From positions 1 to 62,676 of the IMG/VR virus record IMGVR_UViG_3300030020_000016: 62,676 bases of DNA. One strand, written 5' to 3'. The notes under the pieces were generated by a model that saw nothing but the letters and a program-made list of their open reading frames with translations, had not been told where the DNA came from and did no database searches. This DNA is from a virus. Position 1 is the stretch's first letter, and the number at the start of each line of letters is the position of its first letter. The translations under genes were made by a program, and so were the position numbers. Positions 44,455 to 53,107 of the stretch are shown in pieces.

Positions 44455-45558
44455 TTATCCCATCACGCTTCGTGTGGTTCCTATTGTTTTGTAAAAGTTT
44501 GTTCCGTCAAATTCTATGGCACCAGTCAAAGCACCACTAGCGACCGCTGCCGCTGGTAACAAAGTAGCTGCACGAATACGTAGCGGACCCATCATTAAAG
44601 GTGAAGCACCAATCCCACCATTTAGTGTTGCCGCACCGCCAACACCAGTCGATAAATACATAATATTAGTAAACGTAATTCCGCCCGTACCAGCAATTGC
44701 AGGTGAAGTATTTGTATTAATAGAAACCGCAGAAAGTACTGATATTCCGCTAGACGTAGTTGTAAACGTCGCAACGCCTGTTGCTGTCTGCAAAACAAGT
44801 GTTCCAATGTATGATGCTGTATTTGCCACTACCGTTTGCCCTGTAACAGAATCTTGAGTATGTGTGAATGCAATAGCCCCACCAATTGACAATGCTATAT
44901 TAGCCGCATTGTCCAACTTAAGAGTAACACGATTAGCAATCACACTACCAGCCGCGCCAGTTGTTGAATAAAAGCATCTTGCCGTTGCTCCTGACGTTGT
45001 TACACTTACATTTCCATCAACAAGTTGTAGCTTACTTGATGCATTTGTATTTGTCCATTGAATCGAATCACCTGCGCCTGAGGTAGAAAATGAATTAATA
45101 TAGCTGTTTAAAAATTGAAGGTTAATAACAGAAGATCCACTAACCGTCAATACTGTTCCTGAAGCCGCAGAGTTTGCATTTTGAAGAACAATGTTTTCGC
45201 AAATAACGGTTCCACTAAAATTTGCCGTATGATTACCAACGATATAAACCCCATATTCAACAGGACATGTAAGATTTACGCCAGCCTTGAAAGTTAAGTT
45301 TTCCGTATAAGTACCGGGGAATGTATTTACCGTTGTTCCTGCCGTTGCTATTGACATTGCTGCACCAACTGTTAAGAATGGATTACCCGCACTGCCGTCA
45401 CCACTTGCATCATTACCATTTTTGCCAACATACAAATAATTTAATGGTTTGATCGATCCGAAAACCGTTGATCCACCGATCATTTTTACAGGAAAAGGAT
45501 TTGTTGAGCTAACAGCTTCGTTTTTACCATTATTTAATATTTCATACAAATTTATCAC
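44455..45558 (-). CDS. beta-helix structural protein
   Basis: A 367-aa protein. NYLYVGKNGNDASGDGSAGN then PFLTVGAAMSIATAGTTVNT is the start of a right-handed parallel beta-helix (pectate-lyase-like repeat), and the rest is Ser/Thr/Ala-rich strands. It sits between portal and protease genes, so it may decorate the capsid or be a head fibre. No catalytic motif is evident. Confidence 0.65.
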   Translation of the reverse strand: MINLYEILNNGKNEAVSSTNPFPVKMIGGSTVFGSIKPLNYLYVGKNGNDASGDGSAGNPFLTVGAAMSIATAGTTVNTFPGTYTENLTFKAGVNLTCPVEYGVYIVGNHTANFSGTVICENIVLQNANSAASGTVLTVSGSSVINLQFLNSYINSFSTSGAGDSIQWTNTNASSKLQLVDGNVSVTTSGATARCFYSTTGAAGSVIANRVTLKLDNAANIALSIGGAIAFTHTQDSVTGQTVVANTASYIGTLVLQTATGVATFTTTSSGISVLSAVSINTNTSPAIAGTGGITFTNIMYLSTGVGGAATLNGGIGASPLMMGPLRIRAATLLPAAAVASGALTGAIEFDGTNFYKTIGTTRSVMG

Positions 45559-45655
45559 CTCGCACTTTATTTTATAGTAGGGGGGCTAGCCTACCGTAGA
45601 TATTGGATCACACTCCTTTCAACGTTTTGTAATTTTGATAATCGATTCAAGAAAC

Positions 45656-48160
45656 TTACTCAACGTCAATCCCTCCCAACTCTTCAACTTGATCTTTGGT
45701 TAGAAATGTGAATTCTCTATGGCATTTTGGATGTTGAAGAATATTTCCTTCGGCTTGAGATAAACTCCATACCTGACCGTCTGCATCGATGCATGGTCCA
45801 TCAAATTCTTGACCATCGCTAACCAATACAGCCGCAACAACATCGCTTTCTTTAGCCGTTGCGATCCGAACAGTGTTTTCTATAGTCCGCTGTTCAACGT
45901 CAGCTATAAAATCAGACCTGTCATTGCTTATTGCGTACGAATCCGTAACAGCTTGTTTAAGCGTATTTATGTCGGTAGTCTTATAAGTATCGGCAGATAT
46001 CTTTTCTTGTGTCACACGGTCAATCTCTGGCAGTATAAAATCAATCCGCTTGTTAACCACATCAGCTATAATTTCTTTTTGTTTTGCTGATGACAATTTA
46101 GAACCGCCAAGATCCTTTATTTCTTTTTCGGCTTGATTAATTGATTGAGTTGAAAAAGATTCAAGCATGTTTGTCAATGCTGGTTTCAGTTTTTCACTAA
46201 GATCAAAGTTTCCTAAAAGAAGTAAAAGTAATAACGCCTTTCTAGAATCATCATCTTTCTCTTGAAAGTCTTCATCGGTTACGTCATTCGCATTATCAAG
46301 AAGTTCCTGTTTTAATTCATCGAACACGTCGCTAATCGATTTAGCATTTTCAGAAACTAAATCTGATTGCTTCTTTATATTTTCAACTTTGTTAAAAAGT
46401 TTTTTTATTTCGGCTGGTTCTTTAATTTCTTGAAGCGTTTCGTTTAATGTCTTTACTAGTTCTTGTGGCAAAATGTTTGGTTCAAATTCTCGTTTAGTCT
46501 TTTTTTTTAATCGACTGATAGCAAACTTTTCAAACTGTTTTAATTCGTCTTGTACTGCCTTCTTAGCATCTTTTTTACTAGACGTATCCACTTTATCCTG
46601 TGTGGACGTTTTTGCTGCTTGTGGATTATCTTGTGGCTTGTTAATGACTTGCTGTTTGGCTTGCGCTTCATTGTTTTGTTTATTACCGCCTTGAGTAACA
46701 CCTAATGCCAATAACTCCAATTGTGATTTAGTTTTCGCTTTAAAGTATTCAGCAGTAAGAGGAATAATGTCATTGCCAACTTGAATTATAGCAGGAACAC
46801 CGTCCGGCATATTTGTCAGCGGTGGCATGCCGATTTTAGAACGAACCTCATCGATTGTTATGATTCCGGCTTTTGAATACTCGACATTCTTGGTAACTGA
46901 AATTGCAGCATCTTCTTGTTTTTCATCGATATACTTAAATTTAAGATGTTTGTATCCAAGTTCGTTTTGAATAATGTCCGTAAATCCATCAGCAAGGTAG
47001 CCTTCCAATGGTCCAAGCCCTATATCTGTTTGCTGTTGATCTTGTAACTGTCCTGTTGATCGATTCATCATCATGACAAACGCTTGTGGATTAACGCCAT
47101 AAGAAACAGCGACCAATCTTGCAAGCCATTCATCAAGCTTTACATCATAGGTAAATGCCTTTGTGTCAATGTATTTACCTTTTGGCAAGAATTTAAGCTT
47201 CCAACGGTCACTTGATTCGCCTGACATAATGTCATTGTATAATTCCGAAAACTGTTCTATCTGATCTGGTGTCATATCTTCCTTGTCAAATGAATACAAT
47301 CCACCGTCTGGCGTAGATCCTTTGGCATAGAAATCAAGTAAATGGTTATCACGTCTTAATGCTATATTAATCTTCATGAGTATTTGTTCTGTTGGTGCAA
47401 ATCCATAAGGCGACCATGTTCGTGGGTATCGCGGTCTATAAATAATATCATCCACGGTAAATCCTAAACACTGATTATCACTACCATATGGAACACCATA
47501 TATAATTTGCTGATATGCAGCATTAGGAGATAACGGCATACGACCATAAGCATCAATCAAGGGCTTGATTGTCTCACCGTTTACGTATTCTAGTGAATAT
47601 AGCTTGCCGCTTCTTGTCCTGCGCTTATACAACGTACCTGCATCAATCTGCAAAATGTCTGTTAGATAAGGTTTCAACCAATCATTGAATAAATGGACCT
47701 TGTCCGGTTTCCAGAAGAATTGCTTGACAGCGTCAATATCTTCTTCATGATGTTCTCTATCGTTTTTATCTACCGCAACAATATCCCATTCGTCGCCTGT
47801 TACTTGGTCGATCATCATTTTCCAGCACATGGCTGTTATATCGTGAGTTTCGGCTAATCGTCTTAAAATTTGAAAGGGGGTTAATCTAGGATCTTCTGAG
47901 CGAGGATTTACAACTAAATTACGTCCGACCCTATATTGATATTGCCAAGGTGCTTTTCCTTGATTCATCGGGACTAGTGGCGTTCCTGGAGACCACATCT
48001 GACCGTCATTATAAACAGCAGTATTAATTTCTTTAGGATTGTTGTTGTTTGCTTTTTTGCTGTTATTTAATTGAGCTGTCATTGATGCGGCTTGGTCTGC
48101 CATACTGTATGCCAATGATGCAGCTTTTGCAGCTTTCTTTAATCGAGTTACAATTCCCAT
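45656..48160 (-). CDS. portal protein with C-terminal MuF-like domain
   Basis: An 834-aa protein. The portal core (QILRRLAETHDITAMCWKMM, RPRYPRTWSPYGFAPTEQIL, VAVSYGVNPQAFVMMMNRST) takes the first about 480 residues. A Gln/Asn/Lys linker and helical region follow, and the end (DGQEFDGPCIDADGQVWS, QHPKCHREFTFL) looks like the MuF head-morphogenesis domain. Portal and MuF are often separate genes; here they are fused. Confidence 0.9.
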   Translation of the reverse strand: MGIVTRLKKAAKAASLAYSMADQAASMTAQLNNSKKANNNNPKEINTAVYNDGQMWSPGTPLVPMNQGKAPWQYQYRVGRNLVVNPRSEDPRLTPFQILRRLAETHDITAMCWKMMIDQVTGDEWDIVAVDKNDREHHEEDIDAVKQFFWKPDKVHLFNDWLKPYLTDILQIDAGTLYKRRTRSGKLYSLEYVNGETIKPLIDAYGRMPLSPNAAYQQIIYGVPYGSDNQCLGFTVDDIIYRPRYPRTWSPYGFAPTEQILMKINIALRRDNHLLDFYAKGSTPDGGLYSFDKEDMTPDQIEQFSELYNDIMSGESSDRWKLKFLPKGKYIDTKAFTYDVKLDEWLARLVAVSYGVNPQAFVMMMNRSTGQLQDQQQTDIGLGPLEGYLADGFTDIIQNELGYKHLKFKYIDEKQEDAAISVTKNVEYSKAGIITIDEVRSKIGMPPLTNMPDGVPAIIQVGNDIIPLTAEYFKAKTKSQLELLALGVTQGGNKQNNEAQAKQQVINKPQDNPQAAKTSTQDKVDTSSKKDAKKAVQDELKQFEKFAISRLKKKTKREFEPNILPQELVKTLNETLQEIKEPAEIKKLFNKVENIKKQSDLVSENAKSISDVFDELKQELLDNANDVTDEDFQEKDDDSRKALLLLLLLGNFDLSEKLKPALTNMLESFSTQSINQAEKEIKDLGGSKLSSAKQKEIIADVVNKRIDFILPEIDRVTQEKISADTYKTTDINTLKQAVTDSYAISNDRSDFIADVEQRTIENTVRIATAKESDVVAAVLVSDGQEFDGPCIDADGQVWSLSQAEGNILQHPKCHREFTFLTKDQVEELGGIDVE

Positions 48161-48194
48161 ATTTTACCCCCTTTGCTAAAAATAAGCATAAAAA

Positions 48195-48216
48195 ATAGCC
48201 ACACAAAGGCGGCTAT
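48195..48216 (-). terminator. terminator-like hairpin in portal leader
   Basis: Minus strand ATAGCC, 10-nt loop, GGCTAT followed by TTTTTTATG. It lies downstream of an extended -10 promoter (48243-48251) and upstream of the portal start, so it may be an attenuator, or simply the end of the late-regulator transcript. Confidence 0.65.
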
Positions 48217-48242
48217 GTCGTTTCATATTTTTCTATATTAGT

Positions 48243-48251
48243 ATTATACCA
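48243..48251 (-). promoter_or_regulatory. extended -10 promoter ahead of head genes
   Basis: Minus strand TGGTATAAT: a perfect -10 with the TGn extension; no good -35 is visible. Transcription would begin about 20 nt before the hairpin at 48195-48216 and enter the portal operon if the hairpin is passed. Confidence 0.55.
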
Positions 48252-48277
48252 TGTAAAATAAAGGGTTTGGGCATATG

Positions 48278-48766
48278 CTAAAAACATTTATTAAAAATTG
48301 CGATTCTTACTGTAGCATCAACCATTCCTTGCATCATCATATTCATGTATTGGCGCGATGGCACCGAGTCCCTGCCGTATCGATTATGAAACCATTCGGC
48401 GTAATGAGACTGCACATATGGAACCCACGAAGGGCGGCCACTATCTTTGTGAGTGGTAAGTTGTATTTGGTTTTCAGCATCGCGCCTAAGTTCTAAAAAT
48501 TTTCTTGTTTTTTCTGACAGCGTTTGTTCTGCCATTTCAATTGACAAAATCCAGTTCTTTTTATTTTCTAGTTCAATAAGAGAAAAAGCTTTATTCATGC
48601 ACGGATTGCCGACTGTTGTCCCGTGTGGCATACCATCTGAGTTAGCCGCACCAATCATAGAAATATTGTTTAACTGACTTGTGTATTGCCGTTGCAAATC
48701 ATAAAATCCAATAATGTATTTTAACGCTTCACGATTTTGGCGTTTAATGTCTGTAATTTGTATCAT
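48278..48766 (-). CDS. RinA/ArpU-like late transcription regulator (putative)
   Basis: A 162-aa helical protein. NISMIGAANSDGMPHGTTVG, PCMNKAFSLIELENKKNWI and LSEKTRKFLELRRDAENQ are the pattern of RinA/ArpU-type regulators, which activate late genes near the packaging module. Its position directly before the portal promoter and attenuator-like hairpin fits such a role. Confidence 0.55.
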   Translation of the reverse strand: MIQITDIKRQNREALKYIIGFYDLQRQYTSQLNNISMIGAANSDGMPHGTTVGNPCMNKAFSLIELENKKNWILSIEMAEQTLSEKTRKFLELRRDAENQIQLTTHKDSGRPSWVPYVQSHYAEWFHNRYGRDSVPSRQYMNMMMQGMVDATVRIAIFNKCF

Positions 48767-48776
48767 AGTCAGCCTC

Positions 48777-48926
48777 CTATAATTTAAATTTAAATCCGTA
48801 CGGTTTTAGCGACCGTTGTGCTCTTAGTTGTGCGCTTCTAACACCACGACCACGTTTTTCCTTGACACCAAAAATACTTAAAATTTTAACCAGCATAAGT
48901 AGCCAGACAAATCCAATGATCGCCAT
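48777..48926 (-). CDS. small membrane protein (49 aa)
   Basis: MAIIGFVWLLMLVKILSIFG is one membrane helix, then a basic tail with KEKRGRGVRSAQLRAQRSLK. AAAGGGG sits 8 nt before the ATG. Too short for a family call. Confidence 0.55.
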   Translation of the reverse strand: MAIIGFVWLLMLVKILSIFGVKEKRGRGVRSAQLRAQRSLKPYGFKFKL

Positions 48927-48940
48927 AATAAACGCCCCTT

Positions 48941-49510
48941 TCAAAGATTCATATTAATATAAGCCGCGTCTAATTCACCCTGCGTGATTCCTAAATACCT
49001 TTGAGTTACCGCAATTGACGAATGGTTAAATATTTGCATGATGTAAGCAATATTAACACCTTTTTTTAACGCCCAATAGCCAAAAGTCTTTTTAAGACCA
49101 TGAGTTCCAAAGTTTTCAGCAAATCCAATCGTTTTAGCCGCTTCGCTAAGTATTCTCCATGCAGTTTGAGAAGTAATTGGCTTGTTTTTATCTTTTTTAC
49201 CTGGGAATAAAGTTCCTCTGGTAATTCCCGAGTTTTTCAAATACGTGTCAATTGCTTCTCTACATGTTTTACAAATGATAAACTGTCTTGACTTGCCTGT
49301 TTTATGCTCGCGTATAGCTACTCTATCCGTTTTAACATCTTCAGCCGTTAATTTGAGAAGATCAGATATGCGAAGCCCTGTATTTATGCCCATTACAAAT
49401 AATAAATAATCTCGTTCGCCGTAATGCATCATCAAGTATTCTTTCATATCGTCAATTTGTTTCTTATCTTTCATTGGGCTTGTTACACATACTGAACCTT
49501 GTTTATTCAT
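48941..49510 (-). CDS. tyrosine recombinase, catalytic domain only
   Basis: A 189-aa protein. Arg I in GINTGLRISDLL, Lys in EHKTGKSRQF, then HGLKKTFGYW where Arg II is normally found (HxLRKT), His in FNHSSIAVTQ and the nucleophile Tyr in RYLGIT. The core-binding N-terminal domain is absent. A Lys at the Arg II position is unusual and could reduce activity. It lies in the late operon between TerL and the regulator, not next to an attachment-like region, so genome-multimer resolution is as likely as integration. ATG 49510 follows GAGGGTG. Confidence 0.82.
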   Translation of the reverse strand: MNKQGSVCVTSPMKDKKQIDDMKEYLMMHYGERDYLLFVMGINTGLRISDLLKLTAEDVKTDRVAIREHKTGKSRQFIICKTCREAIDTYLKNSGITRGTLFPGKKDKNKPITSQTAWRILSEAAKTIGFAENFGTHGLKKTFGYWALKKGVNIAYIMQIFNHSSIAVTQRYLGITQGELDAAYINMNL

Positions 49511-49570
49511 ATTAATCACCCTCGCTAACGTTATCTTTTAAACATATAATAACATTAGAATAGTGAGTTG

Positions 49571-52213
49571 TCAACGTTTTTCTTTCATTTTTTTCATCAT
49601 TTCTATAAATGAATTTATGCTACCATCACCTGTTATCATTTTGCCCCATTCGACGATACCTTCAGCAGCATCATCATGTTTATTTCCACCTGCTTTTTGA
49701 AAGCTCATAATTGCAAGGTAAAAATCGGGCCAGCGTTTCATCCAGTCTTTTGGCAAGTAAACATGTTTCATAACAAACGTTGCCCCAGTAAGAATACGAG
49801 CCATTTTATTTTCGGATTGGTGAAACCATGAAACGTTTATTTGTTTAGTTTTGTATTTTTCCCAGATAATCCGATCAACATTTCGAGCAAAGCCCTTACC
49901 ACCGTTATTAGATTCTATTTTGGCATGGTCAACTTTGTTTTCATAGATTCTTTTGGCTGTTTCTGGTTCCGTTATTGTCATCGGTTCTAGTGTGAAGTAA
50001 ACATCTGTTATAAATCCTTCGCCATCCTTGACGCCGCCGCAAATATTAATTAAATAATCATCGCCACTATCGGCAGTATCGCAATAAGATATACGCTTTT
50101 CAATATTATCAGGAAGTTTGTCATAGGTTAATATCTGTTCAAACAATCTTCCTTTAACGTCAACTGGTTCTTGATAATAATTTGCCCTAAAAATATTCGG
50201 GTCCATATTTTCTTTTAACGTTTCAAAATCTTTTTGCGGTAAAATCCCTGGGCAAGTAAGATTGCCGCCATATTCAACAGGTACCGCAAATTTAAACCAA
50301 TCCGGACCCATTTTACCATCCATGATACGACCGCATAAATCCTTTGTATTCCAGCGTGTATGATTGATTATATCGATTGATCCTTCCCCGCCTTTTTCAG
50401 AACGAGAGAGGAAAGTCCCTGTATACCAATTCCATATACCATCAAGCACACGCTCATTATACGATTCTTCTGCTGACTTAATTGGGTCGTCGATTATTGT
50501 GCAGTTGGACAAAAGTATTTCTCCAGCAAACATGTTGTGCGTATTTTCAACTTGGATGTCATAAACTGGCTGTTTTTCTGTACAATATCTTCTAATTTCA
50601 ACAACGGTTTCTTTTTTAATTTGTGGATTCGTTGATGGCATGCTGAACATAATGTTGCCATGTTCTCCGGGACGTTGTTTGCAGTATTTTCGTCTAGATG
50701 GTGTAGCCTTAAGTCTGTTTTCCTTGTTAGCTTCCCAACTCTCATATATTCTGTTATCGTTTCCTTTTTCCCACACGCCACGCAAGCGAAACCATCTCTT
50801 TCGAACACAACTTTTCGCATTTCTCTGTATAGTTTTGCATAACTCTTGCCATCTTTGTAACTCGGGTTCCCTGATCCAACCATGGACCTTGAGTGCACAA
50901 GATTTGAGCATTTTTTCGAGCAATAAGTCACAGAACTGTTTGCAGGATGAAACTCTGTGCCACATATCGGACATATTATGTTGTGTAATCTTCGTGGATT
51001 TACATAATTTATTTTTCGGCATTCTAACGAACAATATTTTTTTGCATGACGTTCTAATCTTTTTCCGCAAACTATACAAAAATGGCTGTTTTTGATAGCA
51101 TGATCTGCTTGAGAACATTCTAATGAGCAGTAATAGTCTACGTGTCCTCGCCTTATCGATTTGTCGTAATCGCATTTTTCTCTGACAAATTCTTTCCCGC
51201 ATCGTTTGCAAATTAATTTTACAGATTTGTTTCTTATTTTTTGATAACAGTTTCTGCACGTCAACCCTCTTCCACCTTTCGGGTTTCCACAAATAACGCA
51301 CGTTTTGTTCTTCTTGCTCTTCAATGGCATAAACTGTTTCGCCTTTTCTAAAACTGCTAACATCTCGATACGTTCCGTTTCCGGAATAAATTCGATGTTC
51401 GGGCGTGCATGTAATACTTTTTCCACCTGATGTGGTGATTTTAATAAATTCATTAGCATATGACTCCTTACTTACTTGAACTGACTCGTAAGATAGATTT
51501 TTATTTTCTATATCATATGATAACACTTTTATAGGTATGTTACAAGAACACATTAATTCTATTGGCACGTTTCCAATCTCAGTTTTTATAATGGTTCCCT
51601 CTGCTAAGCAATTTCCGCCCCTGCCAGTCAAAGTTCCTTCAAGACCTGCTCCAAGATAGTTAAAGAAACAACCGTCTAAAGCCCACTTCATAAACGAACT
51701 ATTGCCCTTTGCCACCATCGTTTTAGGAAATATGTCAGAGAAAACAATATCCGCTGGCAGGTTCTTTTTCATCATGATTCCATCACGCACAAACCGGCTC
51801 ATATCTGCTGCCAAGTCATTGTTGTATGACACGGTAATGATTTTGTTTTGGTTATCCTTGCCAAGAATCCAATCACAGAAATTTGTGAGCGTACGAGATT
51901 TACCGAAACGTGGGCTAATGTTTTGCATGAGGTTCGTATATACCCTGCCGTCAACAATTTTATCCCATTCGACTACATGATCTGGATACCATGATGGAAC
52001 GTTTGGGCTGTGGCATAAATCCCAAAACAGTTTCTTTGTTAATCTACGTTCATATAGTGCCTGTAGTGTCTCACACATCAGCCACAAGTGCCAACGGTCT
52101 GACTTGTAGAAGTCTGGCGATACCATACAGCAAAATGCCCACAAGCTTTCTCTAGCCTTGCGAATATTAATTTCACGTTGGAGTACCAGCATTCGTGCTA
52201 AATCTTGTTGCAT
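49571..52213 (-). CDS. terL: terminase large subunit interrupted by an intein
   Basis: An 880-aa precursor. N-extein: Walker A-like ISPRFGKSRT (about 99-108), IITVSYNNDLAADMSRFVRD. Intein: residues 202-570. C-extein: Walker B TIIDDPIKSAEES directly after the splice site, then nuclease motifs DTADSGDDYL, KIESNNGGKGFA and NKHDDAAEGIVEWG. After splicing the protein would be 511 aa, normal for TerL. It packages DNA with TerS (55423-56337). The intein sits exactly between the GRGGN loop and Walker B, so packaging depends on splicing. Confidence 0.92.
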   Translation of the reverse strand: MQQDLARMLVLQREINIRKARESLWAFCCMVSPDFYKSDRWHLWLMCETLQALYERRLTKKLFWDLCHSPNVPSWYPDHVVEWDKIVDGRVYTNLMQNISPRFGKSRTLTNFCDWILGKDNQNKIITVSYNNDLAADMSRFVRDGIMMKKNLPADIVFSDIFPKTMVAKGNSSFMKWALDGCFFNYLGAGLEGTLTGRGGNCLAEGTIIKTEIGNVPIELMCSCNIPIKVLSYDIENKNLSYESVQVSKESYANEFIKITTSGGKSITCTPEHRIYSGNGTYRDVSSFRKGETVYAIEEQEEQNVRYLWKPERWKRVDVQKLLSKNKKQICKINLQTMRERICQRKMRLRQIDKARTRRLLLLIRMFSSRSCYQKQPFLYSLRKKIRTSCKKILFVRMPKNKLCKSTKITQHNMSDMWHRVSSCKQFCDLLLEKMLKSCALKVHGWIREPELQRWQELCKTIQRNAKSCVRKRWFRLRGVWEKGNDNRIYESWEANKENRLKATPSRRKYCKQRPGEHGNIMFSMPSTNPQIKKETVVEIRRYCTEKQPVYDIQVENTHNMFAGEILLSNCTIIDDPIKSAEESYNERVLDGIWNWYTGTFLSRSEKGGEGSIDIINHTRWNTKDLCGRIMDGKMGPDWFKFAVPVEYGGNLTCPGILPQKDFETLKENMDPNIFRANYYQEPVDVKGRLFEQILTYDKLPDNIEKRISYCDTADSGDDYLINICGGVKDGEGFITDVYFTLEPMTITEPETAKRIYENKVDHAKIESNNGGKGFARNVDRIIWEKYKTKQINVSWFHQSENKMARILTGATFVMKHVYLPKDWMKRWPDFYLAIMSFQKAGGNKHDDAAEGIVEWGKMITGDGSINSFIEMMKKMKEKR
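50494..51330 (-). CDS. HNH homing endonuclease in +1 frame within the TerL intein
   Basis: A 278-aa product from ATG 51330 (AAAAGG about 11 nt upstream). It is read one base downstream of the TerL frame. Four treble-clef-type fingers (CVICGNPKGGRGLTCRNC; CKRCGKEF...CSLEC; CIVCGKRL...CSLEC; CPICGTEF...CSKKC) precede an HNH core: VVFERDGFACVACGKK, LRLHHLDENTANNVPENMAT, CSACHQRIH. It must be made by independent initiation or frameshifting, not by simple translation of TerL. It would cut inteinless terL and drive intein homing. The family assignment is certain from motifs; expression is inferred. Confidence 0.88.
   Translation of the reverse strand: MPLKSKKNKTCVICGNPKGGRGLTCRNCYQKIRNKSVKLICKRCGKEFVREKCDYDKSIRRGHVDYYCSLECSQADHAIKNSHFCIVCGKRLERHAKKYCSLECRKINYVNPRRLHNIICPICGTEFHPANSSVTYCSKKCSNLVHSRSMVGSGNPSYKDGKSYAKLYREMRKVVFERDGFACVACGKKETITEYMRVGKLTRKTDLRLHHLDENTANNVPENMATLCSACHQRIHKLKKKPLLKLEDIVQKNSQFMTSKLKIRTTCLLEKYFCPTAQ
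50504..51610 (-). mobile_element. intein (Hint-type) in terL, 369 codons
   Basis: It begins at Cys202 (CLAEGTIIKTEIGNVPIEL, block A), has block B TCTPEHRIYSGNGTY and ends with ETVVEIRRYC, PVYDIQVENTHNMFAGEILL and SN followed by extein Cys571. Nucleophiles Cys1 and Cys+1 and the terminal Asn are present; the penultimate residue is Ser instead of the usual His. Between the Hint halves (about residues 302-532) the in-frame translation is a Lys/Arg/Cys-rich tract of no recognisable domain, because that DNA encodes the HNH endonuclease in another frame. Confidence 0.92.
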
Positions 52214-52563
52214 TGAACTTCAAACCTTCCATCGCGCCATATTTCAGCTACGTCCTCAGTTACTTCAAATTTGTCCATATCAATTTTATGGGATATATAA
52301 AATATCTTTTCCCATTGGTCTACTCTTAAAACAGAAACCGTCAACAATCCATCTCCACGCAAGTCCGTTTTTATGTTCCAGTTTATCCAACGTATCATTT
52401 TGTCATTTGGGTGTGGAAATAATTCGCTTTCATCTTTTAAAACAGGACAATTAGACATAAGAAATCTTTTTAATGCATCGTTTAGCAGTTTTTGTTCGTC
52501 TATACGTATTTCATCGTTTAGTTGAGCCATTGTTTTACCTAAAAAGCTTTTGAGTCTAATCAT
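52198..52563 (-). CDS. hypothetical protein before TerL
   Basis: A 121-aa protein from ATG 52563 (GGAAGGTGAG site). MIRWINWNIKTDLRGDGLLT and KIFYISHKIDMDKFEVTEDV. It overlaps terL by 16 bases. No recognised family. Confidence 0.6.
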   Translation of the reverse strand: MIRLKSFLGKTMAQLNDEIRIDEQKLLNDALKRFLMSNCPVLKDESELFPHPNDKMIRWINWNIKTDLRGDGLLTVSVLRVDQWEKIFYISHKIDMDKFEVTEDVAEIWRDGRFEVQCNKI

Positions 52564-52567
52564 TTAC

Positions 52568-53107
52568 TCACCTTCCTAATAAATAATTTCGTATGTGATA
52601 GTACAAAGTTGAAAATATAAATACAGGGGCTAAAGATTTATCGGCTAAAAACGAAACGTTAATATTGAACTGAGCTTCCATGCTCTTAAGTGTAGCCATA
52701 AAACTAGCCTCACCATACTGACTGTTGTATTTGTGAGAAAGTATGTCTCCATAGCCTCCTGCGGTGTTCTCGACCATAAGAAACAGTTTGGTATCTTTCT
52801 TGCGTAGAAGTTCAGAAACAAATCTATCCCGATCGTTAGAAAGGTTGTTTGACAATTCCGTAAGCGAGTTTTTGCGTTCGATACAAACCAAATCAGTAAA
52901 ATATGTATCTCGCAATATTCCTAGTTCTAAATTCTTCGGCAACATACAAGAATAATCACCATAATCAAGTTTGTGCTGCTTATACTGGATTTTCTTTTTA
53001 ATAAAATAATCTTCAACGTGTTTCCAGCTATTTTCCCTTGAATCCACAATAATCGTCATCGACGACAGCAGTTCTTTTAATTCGGCTGGTGTGTAGTGGT
53101 AATTCAT
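52568..53107 (-). CDS. ERCC4-domain nuclease
   Basis: A 179-aa protein. TIIVDSREN, YKQHKLDYGDYSCMLP, VCIERKNSLTELSNNLSNDR form the GDY...ERK core of ERCC4/XPF-type nucleases, which cut branched DNA. It probably trims or resolves replicated DNA for packaging. ATG 53107 overlaps the previous stop (ATGA). Confidence 0.85.
   Translation of the reverse strand: MNYHYTPAELKELLSSMTIIVDSRENSWKHVEDYFIKKKIQYKQHKLDYGDYSCMLPKNLELGILRDTYFTDLVCIERKNSLTELSNNLSNDRDRFVSELLRKKDTKLFLMVENTAGGYGDILSHKYNSQYGEASFMATLKSMEAQFNINVSFLADKSLAPVFIFSTLYYHIRNYLLGR

Noticed and set aside
50640-51095. Plus-strand 151-aa ORF opposite the intein
   Set aside because: Antisense shadow of the HNH gene's Cys/Lys codons; no start signals.
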